From CALKXV01 sp965228905 (lineage in GTDB: Bacteria; Pseudomonadota; Alphaproteobacteria; Rhodobacterales; Rhodobacteraceae), in contig CBDDII010000003.1 in the NCBI GenBank assembly GCA_965228905.1, positions 1,240,001-1,304,000 on the forward strand: a DNA stretch of 64,000 nt, written 5' to 3'. Below, piece after piece: positions 34,884 through 43,722 of the stretch (the first letter of the stretch is position 1; each line of letters opens with the position of its first letter). The notes beneath the pieces were generated by a model. The model searched no databases. It had not been told where the DNA came from and was given only the letters and a program-made list of their open reading frames with translations. A program made the translations under genes and the position numbers.

Positions 34884-36404
34884 TCAGTCCGTCACGATCA
34901 GCGACATGATGGCTTCCTGACTGGCTTCCTCCGCCGTCAACTCGCCCACGAATGCGCCTTCGTTCATCACGTAAATACGGTCGCACATGCCCAAAAGCTC
35001 GGGCATCTCGGACGAGATCATCAACACACCTTTGCCTTGGGCGGACAGGTCGTTGATGATCCCGTAGATTTCGAACTTCGCGCCCACGTCAATGCCGCGT
35101 GTCGGCTCGTCGAGGATCAGAACCTCGGGTTGCGCGAAGAGCCATTTGGACAGAACCACCTTTTGCTGGTTGCCGCCCGACAGGTTGACGACACGCTGGA
35201 ACACGCCCGGTGTGCGGATGTTCAGGGCCTTCCTGTACTTTTCGGCGACGCGGGTTTCAGCCGCCTCTTGCAGCACCTGGCCCTTTGACACCTCGTCAAG
35301 GTTCGACAGGGTGATATTGCGCTGGATCGTTTCATCCAGGATCAGGCCAAGCGCCTTCCGGTCCTCGGTCACGTAGGCAAGGCCTGCATCGACCGCGCGG
35401 CTGACGGTGCCGACATCGACAGGCTGGCCGCGCATTTCGACTATGCCGGAAATATTCTGGCCGTAAGACCGACCAAAAAGGCTCATCGCCAGTTCGGTTC
35501 GCCCCGCACCCATCAGCCCGGCAATCCCCACGACCTCGCCCGCGCGCACGCTCAGGTCGACGTTGCGGATGACCTGTCGGTCGGCGTGGAGGGGGTGGAA
35601 CACGTTCCAGTCCCGCACGGTCAGCAGTTCCTCGCCCGCCCGCCGTTCGCGCGGCGGAAAACGCCCGGCCATGTCGCGGCCCACCATGTCGCGCACGATC
35701 CGCGCCTCGGTGATGTCCTCGGTGCCCGCGTTCATGGTCGACACCGTCGTGCCGTCGCGGATCACGGTGATCTTGTCGGCGACCCGGCGCACCTCGTTCA
35801 GCTTGTGGCTGATTATGATCTGGGTGACACCCTGGGCCTTCAACTCCAGCATCAGGTCCAACAGCGCCTGGCTGTCCGCCTCGGACAGGGCCGCGGTCGG
35901 CTCGTCCAGGATCAAAAGCCGCACTTCCTTGGACAGCGCCTTTGCAATCTCGACCAGCTGCTGTTTGCCCACGCCCAGCTTGTCGATCTTGGTGCCGGGG
36001 GCCTCGGACAGGCCAACCTTTTTCAACAGTTCGACCGTGCGTCGGTCGGTTTCGCGCCAGTTGATGACGCCGCCCTTGGCCCGTTCGTTGCCCAGAAAGA
36101 TGTTCTCGGCAATCGACAACAGGGGGACCAGTGCCAACTCCTGGTGAATGATGATGATGCCGCGCGCTTCGCTGTCCGAGATATTCGCGAACTCGGCCAG
36201 GGTACCGTCATAATGGATTTCGCCGTCATAGCTGCCGGAGGGATAGACCCCCGAAAGCACTTTCATCAGGGTCGATTTCCCGGCACCGTTTTCGCCCACA
36301 AGCGCCAGGATCTGGCCGCTGTCGACAGTCAGGTCCACGTGGTCCAGGGCCTTGACGCCCGGAAATTCCTTCGTGATCCCGCGCATTTCCAAAAGCGCCG
36401 ACAT
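34884..36404 (-). CDS. gguA: Sugar ABC transporter ATP-binding protein GguA
   Basis: This 506-residue ATPase has two ABC domains. The first has Walker A GENGAGKST and Walker B LLILDEPTAALS. The second begins near residue 265, has a degenerate P-loop (GLMGAGRTE), keeps LSGGNQQKVVLSKWL and ends with VLILDEPTRGIDVG. This is the XylG/AraG/MglA layout. ATG 36404 follows GGGAGG. It energises ChvE-GguB sugar uptake. Confidence 0.95.
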   Translation of the reverse strand: MSALLEMRGITKEFPGVKALDHVDLTVDSGQILALVGENGAGKSTLMKVLSGVYPSGSYDGEIHYDGTLAEFANISDSEARGIIIIHQELALVPLLSIAENIFLGNERAKGGVINWRETDRRTVELLKKVGLSEAPGTKIDKLGVGKQQLVEIAKALSKEVRLLILDEPTAALSEADSQALLDLMLELKAQGVTQIIISHKLNEVRRVADKITVIRDGTTVSTMNAGTEDITEARIVRDMVGRDMAGRFPPRERRAGEELLTVRDWNVFHPLHADRQVIRNVDLSVRAGEVVGIAGLMGAGRTELAMSLFGRSYGQNISGIVEMRGQPVDVGTVSRAVDAGLAYVTEDRKALGLILDETIQRNITLSNLDEVSKGQVLQEAAETRVAEKYRKALNIRTPGVFQRVVNLSGGNQQKVVLSKWLFAQPEVLILDEPTRGIDVGAKFEIYGIINDLSAQGKGVLMISSEMPELLGMCDRIYVMNEGAFVGELTAEEASQEAIMSLIVTD

Positions 36405-36484
36405 CTGTCGCCCTCCCGATACCCTGCGATCCTGCGGCGCGCCCACCTGCGAACAGACAGACGCGCCCAGGGAGTGACCTTGCC

Positions 36485-37531
36485 TTACTGAAGCTGGTCC
36501 ATGGTATAGTAACCCGAGCCGATGATGATTTCTTCCCAGTTCGACATGTCGACCGAGACGGGCTCAAGAAGGTAGGACGGCACGACCTTGACACCGTTGT
36601 CATAGGTCGAGGTGTCGTTGATTTCCGGCTCGCCGCCTTTCAGCAGTGCATCCACCATGCCCACGGTCACACGGGCCAACTCGCGCGTGTCCTTGAAGAC
36701 GGTCGAATACTGTTCGTCCGCCAGCATGGACTTGATCGAGCGGACTTCGGCGTCCTGCCCGGTGACGATCGGCATTTTCAGATCACCCGAGCCATAGCCG
36801 ACGCCTTTCAGCGACGAGATGATCCCGATGGACAGACCGTCATAGGGGGCCAGAACGCCGTGGACTTCGGCATCGGTGTAATGGGCCGACAGAAGGTTAT
36901 CCATCCGCGCCTGTGCCACCGCACCGTCCCAACGCAGGGTGCCGACGGTATCCATGCCCATCTGGCCGGAAACGATGTTGACCGTGCCTGCGTCGATCAA
37001 CGGCTGAAGCACGGACATCGCGCCATCGTAGAAGAAATAAGCGTTGTTGTCGTCGGGCGAACCGCCGAACAGTTCGACGTTGTAGGGCCCGTCGCCAAAG
37101 CGTTCCTTCAGGCCATCGACCAGCGACGAGGCCTGTTGCACACCGACCTTGAAGTTGTCGAAGGTGGCGTAATAGTCGACGTATTCGCTGTCGCGGATCA
37201 GACGGTCATAGGCGATGGTCTTGATGCCCGCGAAATGGGCGTTCTCCAGCGCGTTCGACAGGGTCGTGCCGTCGATGGCGGCGATGACCAGAACGTCGAC
37301 ACCGTTGGTGATCATGTTCTCGATCTGGGCCAACTGGTTCGGAATGTCGTCTTCCGCATATTGCAGGATGGTGTCGTAACCGGCGGCCTCGAACTGTTCG
37401 ACCATCGAGTTGCCGTCCGAAATCCAGCGCGACGAGGATTGCGTCGGCATGGCGATCCCGACGGTTTCGGCGATGGCGGCCACGCTGGACAGGGCCAGCA
37501 CGCTGCTGGCAAGCAAGAACTTCAGTTTCAT
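36485..37531 (-). CDS. chvE: Multiple-sugar-binding periplasmic protein ChvE
   Basis: This 348-residue periplasmic binding protein has a signal peptide (MKLKFLLASSVLALSSVAAIA). ETVGIAMPTQSSSRWISDG, YDRLIRDSEYVDYYATFDN and ELFGGSPDDNNAYFFYDGAM are ChvE/XylF-type segments. In Agrobacterium ChvE binds galactose, arabinose and related sugars. ATG 37531 follows GGGAGG. It heads the leftward operon and is read away from the LysR gene. Confidence 0.93.
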   Translation of the reverse strand: MKLKFLLASSVLALSSVAAIAETVGIAMPTQSSSRWISDGNSMVEQFEAAGYDTILQYAEDDIPNQLAQIENMITNGVDVLVIAAIDGTTLSNALENAHFAGIKTIAYDRLIRDSEYVDYYATFDNFKVGVQQASSLVDGLKERFGDGPYNVELFGGSPDDNNAYFFYDGAMSVLQPLIDAGTVNIVSGQMGMDTVGTLRWDGAVAQARMDNLLSAHYTDAEVHGVLAPYDGLSIGIISSLKGVGYGSGDLKMPIVTGQDAEVRSIKSMLADEQYSTVFKDTRELARVTVGMVDALLKGGEPEINDTSTYDNGVKVVPSYLLEPVSVDMSNWEEIIIGSGYYTMDQLQ

Positions 37532-37658
37532 TATGTATCCTCCCAAAGGGTTGGTCCTGCATTGGCTGGCCTCGTTCCTCTCGCGGACACCAATGCGCGA
37601 CGTATCGGCAGCTTAGGCACAGAGTGGCATAACAGTAAAATTGACATTTGGGCGATCT

Positions 37659-37673
37659 GCATACCAAAAATGC
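37659..37673. promoter_or_regulatory. Candidate LysR operator
   Basis: The dyad GCAT-N7-ATGC lies in the 166-base gap between chvE and the divergent LysR gene, 25 bases before the regulator start. A TTGACA box (37641-37646) precedes it, though no convincing second box was found. The position fits a site for the neighbouring regulator. Confidence 0.4.
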
Positions 37674-37697
37674 TAAGACGACCCTGGGAGAGCGCCT

Positions 37698-38615
37698 TTG
37701 ACCACCGCCAGCCGCATCAAGCTCAAGCAATTGGAGTTGTTCGCGAAAATCGCCGAATCCGGCCAGTTGCAACTTGCGGCTCAAAGCGTGGCAATCTCAC
37801 AGCCTGCGGCGTCGCGATCCCTGCATGAATTGGAATCCCAGACGGGGTGCAAGCTTTTCCTCCGCACGCCGACGGGCATGGAACTGACGCTGGAGGGCAA
37901 GGCCTTCCTTCGCCGGACCCAGGTGATTCTGTCCGAGATCGACGGGATGGGCAGCGAACTTAAAAGCCTTCGTGCGGGCCGTCTGGGGCAGGTGCGTGTG
38001 GGGGCAGTGAATGGCCCAGCCGTGGGCCACCTCATGCCGGCGGTGCATTCGCTGTTGGAGGATTCCCCGGATCTGCAGATCTCGGTGGACGTTGCGCCAT
38101 CCACTGTCCTGTTTCGCGGGCTGGAAGAGGCGCGTTACGACTTTATCCTCGGCCGGGTCGATCCCAGCCAGAACCGCGCCGACTATCTGTTCCTGCCGGG
38201 GCGTACCGAGGTCGTGTCGTTGATGGTTCACACCTCGCATCCGCTGGCCGGTCAGAAACAAGTGGATCTCGCGGATCTGGATGACTACCCGTGGGTCATT
38301 CAGCAAGAAGGCAGCCCCATCCGTGTCGCAGTGGAAGAAGCGTTCTTCCTGCAAGGTCTGCCCGTCCCCTCGCGCGTTCTGAACAGTTCCTCGCTTCTGG
38401 TCGCCCTCGCTCAGATCGAGAACGGTCGAACGATTTCACCTCAGGCTGAAGAAGTCGTGCGGCTTTTGGCGTCCGAGCGCATGGGGGCGAATGTGACGGT
38501 ACTGGACACCAACGCCCCGATGATCGTTGCCCCGTATTTCGTGATCCGGGACGCGCGCAGAAATCTGCCCCAGGCGGCCAGCAAGTTGATGGAAGAAGTC
38601 GTGTCGCGGTTTTGA
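37698..38615 (+). CDS. gbpR: LysR-type regulator, GbpR-like
   Basis: This 305-residue LysR regulator has the N-terminal winged helix (LKQLELFAKIAESGQLQLAAQSVAISQPAASRSLHELE, residues about 9-47). An effector domain starts near residue 95 (GQVRVGAVNGPAV). It is divergent from the chvE operon exactly as GbpR is from chvE in Agrobacterium, so it most likely controls sugar uptake and catabolism in response to galactose or arabinose. The TTG start follows GGGAGAG. The effector is inferred from context. Confidence 0.85.
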   Translation: MTTASRIKLKQLELFAKIAESGQLQLAAQSVAISQPAASRSLHELESQTGCKLFLRTPTGMELTLEGKAFLRRTQVILSEIDGMGSELKSLRAGRLGQVRVGAVNGPAVGHLMPAVHSLLEDSPDLQISVDVAPSTVLFRGLEEARYDFILGRVDPSQNRADYLFLPGRTEVVSLMVHTSHPLAGQKQVDLADLDDYPWVIQQEGSPIRVAVEEAFFLQGLPVPSRVLNSSSLLVALAQIENGRTISPQAEEVVRLLASERMGANVTVLDTNAPMIVAPYFVIRDARRNLPQAASKLMEEVVSRF

Positions 38616-38649
38616 TCCCGGCGAGCGAGGAAACTCCACGCCGCCGGGA
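38616..38649. terminator. Hairpin between convergent LysR and metY genes
   Basis: TCCCGGCG (38616-38623) pairs with CGCCGGGA (38642-38649) around an 18-base loop. It lies between the two stop codons and could end transcripts from either side. Confidence 0.5.
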
Positions 38650-38660
38650 CGCAAAATCGG

Positions 38661-39950
38661 TCAGGCCAGCGCCTTGGTCAGCGCCTGGTCCAGATCGGCG
38701 ATGATGTCTTCGGGATCCTCGATCCCGATGGACAGACGCACGACATTCGGCAGGGCACCCGCCGCTTCGCGTTGCTCGTCCGAAAGCTGTCGGTGCGTGG
38801 TCGAGGCCGAGTGGATGATCAGCGACCGCGCATCGCCAAGGTTGGCCACGTGGCTGAACAGCTCGACCGAGTTGATCAGCTTGACGCAATTGTCATAGCC
38901 ACCCTTGATCGCGAAGGTGAACAAGGCCCCAGCACCTTTGGGACAGATCCGTTCCACCCGGTCGAAATAGGGCGAGCTTTCCAGCCCCGCGTAGGTCACG
39001 CTTTCGATCCGGTCGTCGGCTTCCAGCCACTTGGCGACCTTCACTGCATTGGCGACATGCTTGTCCATCCGAAGGCTCAGGCTTTCCATCCCCATCAGCG
39101 TGTAATGCGCCCCTTGCGGGTTCATCGTCATGCCAAGGTCGCGCAGACCCACGGCAATCGAATGGAAGGTATAGGCCATCGGACCGAGAGCGCCGTGGAA
39201 ATTCAACCCGTGATAGGCGGGCTCGGGCTCCGACAGGGACGGGAATTTGCCGCTGGCCGACCAGTCGAACTGCCCCGAATCCACGATGGCACCGCCGGTG
39301 ACCGTGCCGTTGCCGGTCAGGTACTTGGTCGTTGAATGGACGACAATCGTCGCCCCGTGCTTGATCGGGTTGCACAGATAGGGCGAGGCCGAAGTGTTAT
39401 CGACGATCAGCGGCAGGCCGACCTCGTTCGCCAGTTTCCCGATGGCGTCCAGGTCGGTGATATACCCGCCGGGGTTGGCGATGCTTTCGCAGAAGATCGC
39501 GCGCGTGTCGTCGTCGATGGCGGCCCTGACCGCATCCAGATCGTCGAAATCCACCAGCTTGGCAGACCAGCCGAACCGTTTGATGGTCTGGGTCAACTGG
39601 GTGTAGGTGCCGCCGTAAAGGCGGGTCGAAGCGACGACGTTCGTCCCCGGCATCATCAAGGGGAACAGCGCCATGATCTGCGCGGCGTGGCCCGAGGAAC
39701 AGCAGATCCCGCCGACGCCGCCTTCAAGGGCCACGATGCGTTCGGCCAGGGCCGCAACCGTGGGGTTGGTCAGGCGCGAATAGATCCAGCCGACCTCTTG
39801 CAGGTTGAACAGGGCGGCGGCGTGATCGGCGTCGCGGAACACGAAGGCCGTCGATTGATAGATCGGCACCTGTCGCGCACCCGTGGCGGCGTCTGGCGTG
39901 TTTCCTGCGTGGACTTGAAGCGTGTCAAAGCCGGGCTGGCGATCGGACAT
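38661..39950 (-). CDS. metY: O-acetylhomoserine sulfhydrylase / aminocarboxypropyltransferase
   Basis: This 429-residue PLP enzyme of the Cys/Met metabolism family makes homocysteine from O-acetylhomoserine and sulfide. It has FDTLQVHAGNTPDAATGARQ-like start, IYSRLTNPT, SSGHAAQIMALF, VDNTSASPYLCNPIKHGA and the cofactor lysine Lys209 in HSTTKYLTG. Length and the long C-terminal part favour MetY over the shorter MetB/MetZ. ATG 39950 follows GGGGGAG. That ribosome binding site is inside a hairpin stem, which suggests translational control. Confidence 0.92.
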   Translation of the reverse strand: MSDRQPGFDTLQVHAGNTPDAATGARQVPIYQSTAFVFRDADHAAALFNLQEVGWIYSRLTNPTVAALAERIVALEGGVGGICCSSGHAAQIMALFPLMMPGTNVVASTRLYGGTYTQLTQTIKRFGWSAKLVDFDDLDAVRAAIDDDTRAIFCESIANPGGYITDLDAIGKLANEVGLPLIVDNTSASPYLCNPIKHGATIVVHSTTKYLTGNGTVTGGAIVDSGQFDWSASGKFPSLSEPEPAYHGLNFHGALGPMAYTFHSIAVGLRDLGMTMNPQGAHYTLMGMESLSLRMDKHVANAVKVAKWLEADDRIESVTYAGLESSPYFDRVERICPKGAGALFTFAIKGGYDNCVKLINSVELFSHVANLGDARSLIIHSASTTHRQLSDEQREAAGALPNVVRLSIGIEDPEDIIADLDQALTKALA

Positions 39951-39954
39951 GGAA

Positions 39955-39990
39955 AGTCTCCCCCAATTGTCTGGTTTCCTCGGGGAGACT
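39955..39990 (-). promoter_or_regulatory. Hairpin covering the metY ribosome binding site
   Basis: On the minus strand AGTCTCCCC pairs over nine bases with GGGGAGACT, and the second arm contains the metY Shine-Dalgarno GGGGGAG. The loop is 18 bases. A smaller GCTGC-CGTT-GCAGC hairpin lies just upstream (40012-40025), reaching into the stop of the preceding gene. I could not match it to a known SAM or SAH riboswitch. Confidence 0.55.
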
Positions 39991-40020
39991 AGTCCGGCGG
40001 CTTCCCGGCTGCAACGGCAG

Positions 40021-40317
40021 CTAGTACATGCCGCCCCGGCTTTCCCGCTCAACGCCCTTCAGGGCGCGCTCGCAGGATTCGACCGTGGGTTCGCGGCAAC
40101 TGACGACCTGACCATCCTTGATCACCGCCCACCGGATCACGACGCGACCGCTTGGAAAAGTGTCCCGGTTGCGGCGGACCTCGTAAGGTTTGCCGCCGAT
40201 TTCCACCTGGATAGGCTCCAGCGCGACCCGGTCAGCTCTTTCGAATTGCCCAAGCACTTCTTCCTGAGCACAGGCGGCAAATGCGAACAATGAAGTAACT
40301 GCAAGAATACGTTTCAT
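40021..40317 (-). CDS. Small predicted lipoprotein
   Basis: This 98-residue protein starts MKRILAVTSLFAFAAC, a signal peptide with a lipobox (FAAC), so the mature form should carry a lipid on Cys16. The rest is soluble, with IGGKPYEVRRNRDTFPSGRVVIRWAVIKDG and two cysteines in SCREPTVESCERAL that may pair. No named family was recognised. It lies 70 bases upstream of metY on the same strand, and the two may be co-transcribed. Confidence 0.75.
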   Translation of the reverse strand: MKRILAVTSLFAFAACAQEEVLGQFERADRVALEPIQVEIGGKPYEVRRNRDTFPSGRVVIRWAVIKDGQVVSCREPTVESCERALKGVERESRGGMY

Positions 40318-40360
40318 AATGGACCCCTTTTGTTGAATGAGTCTGACCTTACCGATGCTC

Positions 40361-41362
40361 TCACCGCATCCAAAGGTTTTTCCGCTTGATCCGGTTGCGG
40401 ATCATCTTTTCCGCACGCGGCAGGGCGTTCCGGTCGAACATTTCGCGCACCCGATTGCCCTTGTTCTGAAAGATCATCCGCTTGAAGGGCTCGTGTGCTT
40501 TCAGAACCTTCTTGATCTTGTTGGGCGCCGCGATCTCGCGCAGTTTTTCGACCATTTCGTCAGGCGCACGGGCAAAGAACAGGGGCATGGCCCGCCAGTG
40601 CTGGGTCAGCGCACCGTCAAAGCCCGACATCTCGGGACCGGGCCGCCCGCCGCCAAGTCCCGCCACGACCAAAGGCAGGGCGATCTGGTCCAGCCAGGGA
40701 TAGATCGACTGGCTGGCAAGCTCGGGGATGGGATCGTCGCGCACGCCGGTCATGACGCGGATCATCTCGGCGGCGAAGGCCTGGGGGCAGGGGCCAAGGA
40801 ACCAGCCCGCGTTGAAATAGAGATACCTTTCCCAGTGGTCGAAGGGTTCTTCCATGTCCAGCGTCGGTTCGATGTCGACCCCGAACCGCGCATAAAGTGC
40901 CCGCCAGATCCCGTCGTGGCCGGGGCCATATAGTGGCGGCTCGGGCCAGGTGTTCTCGCGCGCCATCGAAGCGGTCGGGCGATCAAAGTTGATCGGCACC
41001 CGGTCGATCGGCCCGGTGATCAGCGTGTCGGTGTCAAAGAACAAAAACGGCCGCCCCTTCGGCAGGGTGGCAAGTGCTTCGGCCTTGTTGCCATTGGGAT
41101 AGCCCGCGCCGAAGTGTTTGCAATGGAAGGGTTGGATATGAGCACCAAGTTCGACCAGAAGCGCCCGCGCGGCGTCGTCATCCATACGCGGATCACTTGG
41201 CCAAAGCGGACCGGGGCGCGGCTCGGCCACGACAAGGCGGCCATTGAAGTCGGGGGCGGAGTGGCGAAGCGAGGCGGCAAAAAGCACGGCCTCATAGGTC
41301 AGACGACCTGACTGCGCCACAATCAGGATGTCGAATGCACTATCGCCCGTTGTCGTTGTCAT
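40361..41362 (-). CDS. Glycosyltransferase-like protein (GT-A fold)
   Basis: This 333-residue cytoplasmic protein begins FDILIVAQSGRLTYEAVLFAASLRHSAP, like a nucleotide-sugar-binding domain. It has PFLFFDTDTLITGP in the middle, a DxD motif typical of GT-A glycosyltransferases, and FNAGWFLGPCP further on. This resembles family 8 type enzymes. The C-terminus is very basic (KMIRNRIKRKNLWMR). No polysaccharide genes are nearby, so the acceptor is unknown. The identification is by motif only. Confidence 0.65.
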   Translation of the reverse strand: MTTTTGDSAFDILIVAQSGRLTYEAVLFAASLRHSAPDFNGRLVVAEPRPGPLWPSDPRMDDDAARALLVELGAHIQPFHCKHFGAGYPNGNKAEALATLPKGRPFLFFDTDTLITGPIDRVPINFDRPTASMARENTWPEPPLYGPGHDGIWRALYARFGVDIEPTLDMEEPFDHWERYLYFNAGWFLGPCPQAFAAEMIRVMTGVRDDPIPELASQSIYPWLDQIALPLVVAGLGGGRPGPEMSGFDGALTQHWRAMPLFFARAPDEMVEKLREIAAPNKIKKVLKAHEPFKRMIFQNKGNRVREMFDRNALPRAEKMIRNRIKRKNLWMR

Positions 41363-41405
41363 TGCCTGCGGCCCCTCGCGACCTGTCTAACCGGTGAAAC
41401 CGGTA

Positions 41406-42200
41406 TCAGTCCAGCGGCTCCCACTTCGGCGCACGTTTCTCGACAAAGGCCGTGATGCCCTCGCGGCTGTCCCTTTCCATCAGGTTCGCGACCATGACAC
41501 GACCGGCATAATCGTAAGCCTCGGACAAAGGCATCTCGGCCTGGGCATAGAATGCTTCTTTCCCGATCTTCAGTGTCTTGGGGGATTTCGAGGCGATTTT
41601 CCGGGCCAGCGACAGGGTTTCCGCCTCCAGCTTCTTCGGCGCAACCACCCGGTTCACCAGCCCGAGGTCGCGGGCGGTTTCGGCATCGACGATCTCGCCG
41701 GTCAAAAGCATCTCCATTGCCTGTTTCCGCCCGACATTGCGCGACAGCGCCACCATCGGTGTGGAACAGAACAGTCCGATGTTCACCCCCGGCGTCGCGA
41801 AGCCGGCCTTGGTCGAAGCGACTGCAAGATCGCAACTTGCCACCAACTGGCATCCGGCGGCTGTGGCCACGCCCTGCACCCTGGCGATCACCGGCTTGGG
41901 GCAGGTGACAATCGACTGCATCATCTTCGAACAGGCCGCCATGATGGTTTCAAAGAACACCCGCCCGTTGTCGTCCGCCGCCCGTGCCTCGGTGATTTCC
42001 TTCAGATCATGGCCCGCGCAAAACACCGGCCCCTCGGCGGCGATAACGATCACATGAATTTCCGGATCGCGGGCCAAACGGTCCAGTGCGGATTGCAGGG
42101 CGCGGATCATGGCCAGCGACAGGGCGTTTCGCGCATTCGGACGGTTGAGGCGTAGTTCGGCCACCGCGCTGGTTCTCGATTCGAGCAGGATGTCTTCCAT
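41406..42200 (-). CDS. Crotonase-family protein of the ECHDC3 type
   Basis: This 264-residue crotonase-fold protein has the oxyanion motif FCAGHDLKEI and GVATAAGCQLVASCDLAVAS. In true enoyl-CoA hydratases two glutamates act on the substrate. Here the first is glutamine (Gln118 in AGCQLV) and the second site reads TPGVNIGL instead of PEI. This is the pattern of ECHDC3-like proteins, so simple hydratase activity is doubtful. The ATG at 42200 follows AAAGGGG. It stands alone and diverges from the DUF3422 gene. Confidence 0.85.
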   Translation of the reverse strand: MEDILLESRTSAVAELRLNRPNARNALSLAMIRALQSALDRLARDPEIHVIVIAAEGPVFCAGHDLKEITEARAADDNGRVFFETIMAACSKMMQSIVTCPKPVIARVQGVATAAGCQLVASCDLAVASTKAGFATPGVNIGLFCSTPMVALSRNVGRKQAMEMLLTGEIVDAETARDLGLVNRVVAPKKLEAETLSLARKIASKSPKTLKIGKEAFYAQAEMPLSEAYDYAGRVMVANLMERDSREGITAFVEKRAPKWEPLD

Positions 42201-42344
42201 GCCCCTTTGTGTCCCCGGAACGCCCGCACTGGCAAGGTATACCGTCGTCCACCGATAAGTCACGGAATCTGCGGCAAAAATGCAGATGTCGCGAGGATCC
42301 CGCTGTTGCTATAGGCTGGAAACGGAAAGCACGGATTGACCAAG

Positions 42345-43616
42345 ATGCGCGATTACGAAGGCCGCTATCAACTGACCAACGAACTCCACGCCCGGCCCTT
42401 CCCGGTGCTGAAGGCGCCCTGTCGTGCCGCCTATGTGGCGTTCAAGCAGCCCGAGAAAACCGCCAAGCGCGACCATGACGCCGAGCGTGCGCATCTGATC
42501 GCGCTGCTCGACCGCTATGGCGCGGATCATCCCACGCCGGGGGCCACGCATTACTCTGGCCAGATCGGCAAGCATTTTCTGAAATGGGAAAGCCATACGG
42601 AATTCACCACCTATACCGTCTTCGGCGATGGCGTGGCCGACACGCCCTTTTCGGCCGAGACCTTCGGAATGTTTCCGACTGACTGGCTGGAAGACGCACC
42701 CGGCGACCGCATCACCTCGGCCCTGATCCGGGTCGAGCTTTGCGAAGATTTCGACTCCATCCGCGGAAAACTCCACGACTGGTTCGTGCCCGAAAGCCTG
42801 GCCGCAAGCGCGGTGCTGGACGGCGAAGGCGTGGTGGCCAGCGATTTCCGCATTGATCCCGGCGGCCACGTCCGCGTCGCGTTCTTCGTCCGCCCCGAGA
42901 TGGGCGCGCGGCGCGTTGGCCGTGTCGTGCAAAGGCTGTGCGAGATCGAAACCTACAAGACCGTTGCCATGCTGGGCCTGATGGAAAGCCGCCGTTTGGG
43001 GCCCGAACTGGCCGAGTTCGACCTGGTGCTGAGCGGTTTGATGAACGACATGAAGTCCGAAGGAGGGCAGGCGGAAGAGACCCTGAAACGTCTGTTGGGC
43101 GTTTCCGCCGATCTTGAAATGACCCTGACCCAAAGCACCTTCCGCTTTGGTGCGACCCGCGCCTACGAGGCCATCGTGAACCAGCGGATCGAGGTTCTGC
43201 GCGAAGAACGTTTCGGCGGTCGCCAGACGCTGGCCGAATTCATGATGCGCCGGTTTGATCCCGCGATGCGCACCGTCAAAGCGACCGAAACCCGCCTGAA
43301 CGCCATGGCCAACCGGGCCGAACGGGCCGCGAACCTTTTGCGCACCCAGGTCGACGTCGAAAGGTCCGCCCAGAACCAGGCGCTTCTGGCTTCGATGGAC
43401 CGGCGCGCGGATCTGCAACTGAGGTTGCAGCGCACGGTCGAAGGTCTTTCGGTGGTGGCCATCAGCTATTACGCGGTGAACCTTGTCAGCTACCTTGCCG
43501 CCCCGATGTTCGAGGCCGCGCATCTGGACAAACCGCTGGCCAAGGCAGCCCTGACATTTGTCATATTGATCGCGGTCTGGGCGATGATGCAGCGCTTACG
43601 AAAGAAGGTGGAATAG
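42345..43616 (+). CDS. DUF3422 family membrane protein
   Basis: This protein of 423 residues from ATG 42345 (426 from TTG 42336; both are plausible) is recognised as DUF3422. It opens with RYQLTNELHARPFPVLKAPCRA and has KHFLKWESHTEFTTYTVF. A long helical part precedes two hydrophobic segments near the end (VEGLSVVAISYYAVNLVSYL and FVILIAVWAMM), so it is anchored at the C-terminus with most of the protein in the cytoplasm. The function of the family is unknown. Confidence 0.85.
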   Translation: MRDYEGRYQLTNELHARPFPVLKAPCRAAYVAFKQPEKTAKRDHDAERAHLIALLDRYGADHPTPGATHYSGQIGKHFLKWESHTEFTTYTVFGDGVADTPFSAETFGMFPTDWLEDAPGDRITSALIRVELCEDFDSIRGKLHDWFVPESLAASAVLDGEGVVASDFRIDPGGHVRVAFFVRPEMGARRVGRVVQRLCEIETYKTVAMLGLMESRRLGPELAEFDLVLSGLMNDMKSEGGQAEETLKRLLGVSADLEMTLTQSTFRFGATRAYEAIVNQRIEVLREERFGGRQTLAEFMMRRFDPAMRTVKATETRLNAMANRAERAANLLRTQVDVERSAQNQALLASMDRRADLQLRLQRTVEGLSVVAISYYAVNLVSYLAAPMFEAAHLDKPLAKAALTFVILIAVWAMMQRLRKKVE

Positions 43617-43722
43617 GTCCGCGTTTCCGCAACTGCCGCGCTGGACGCAAGGTCTGGTAAGGGCATGTTAATTCTCGACCGTTACCTGTCATTCGCGGGG
43701 ACCAGCCCTGCAAGGGAATGTC

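Noticed and set aside
39951..40025. SAM-II or SAM/SAH riboswitch before metY
   Set aside because: The sequence does not show the core bases I remember for either class, so only a generic hairpin over the ribosome binding site is reported.
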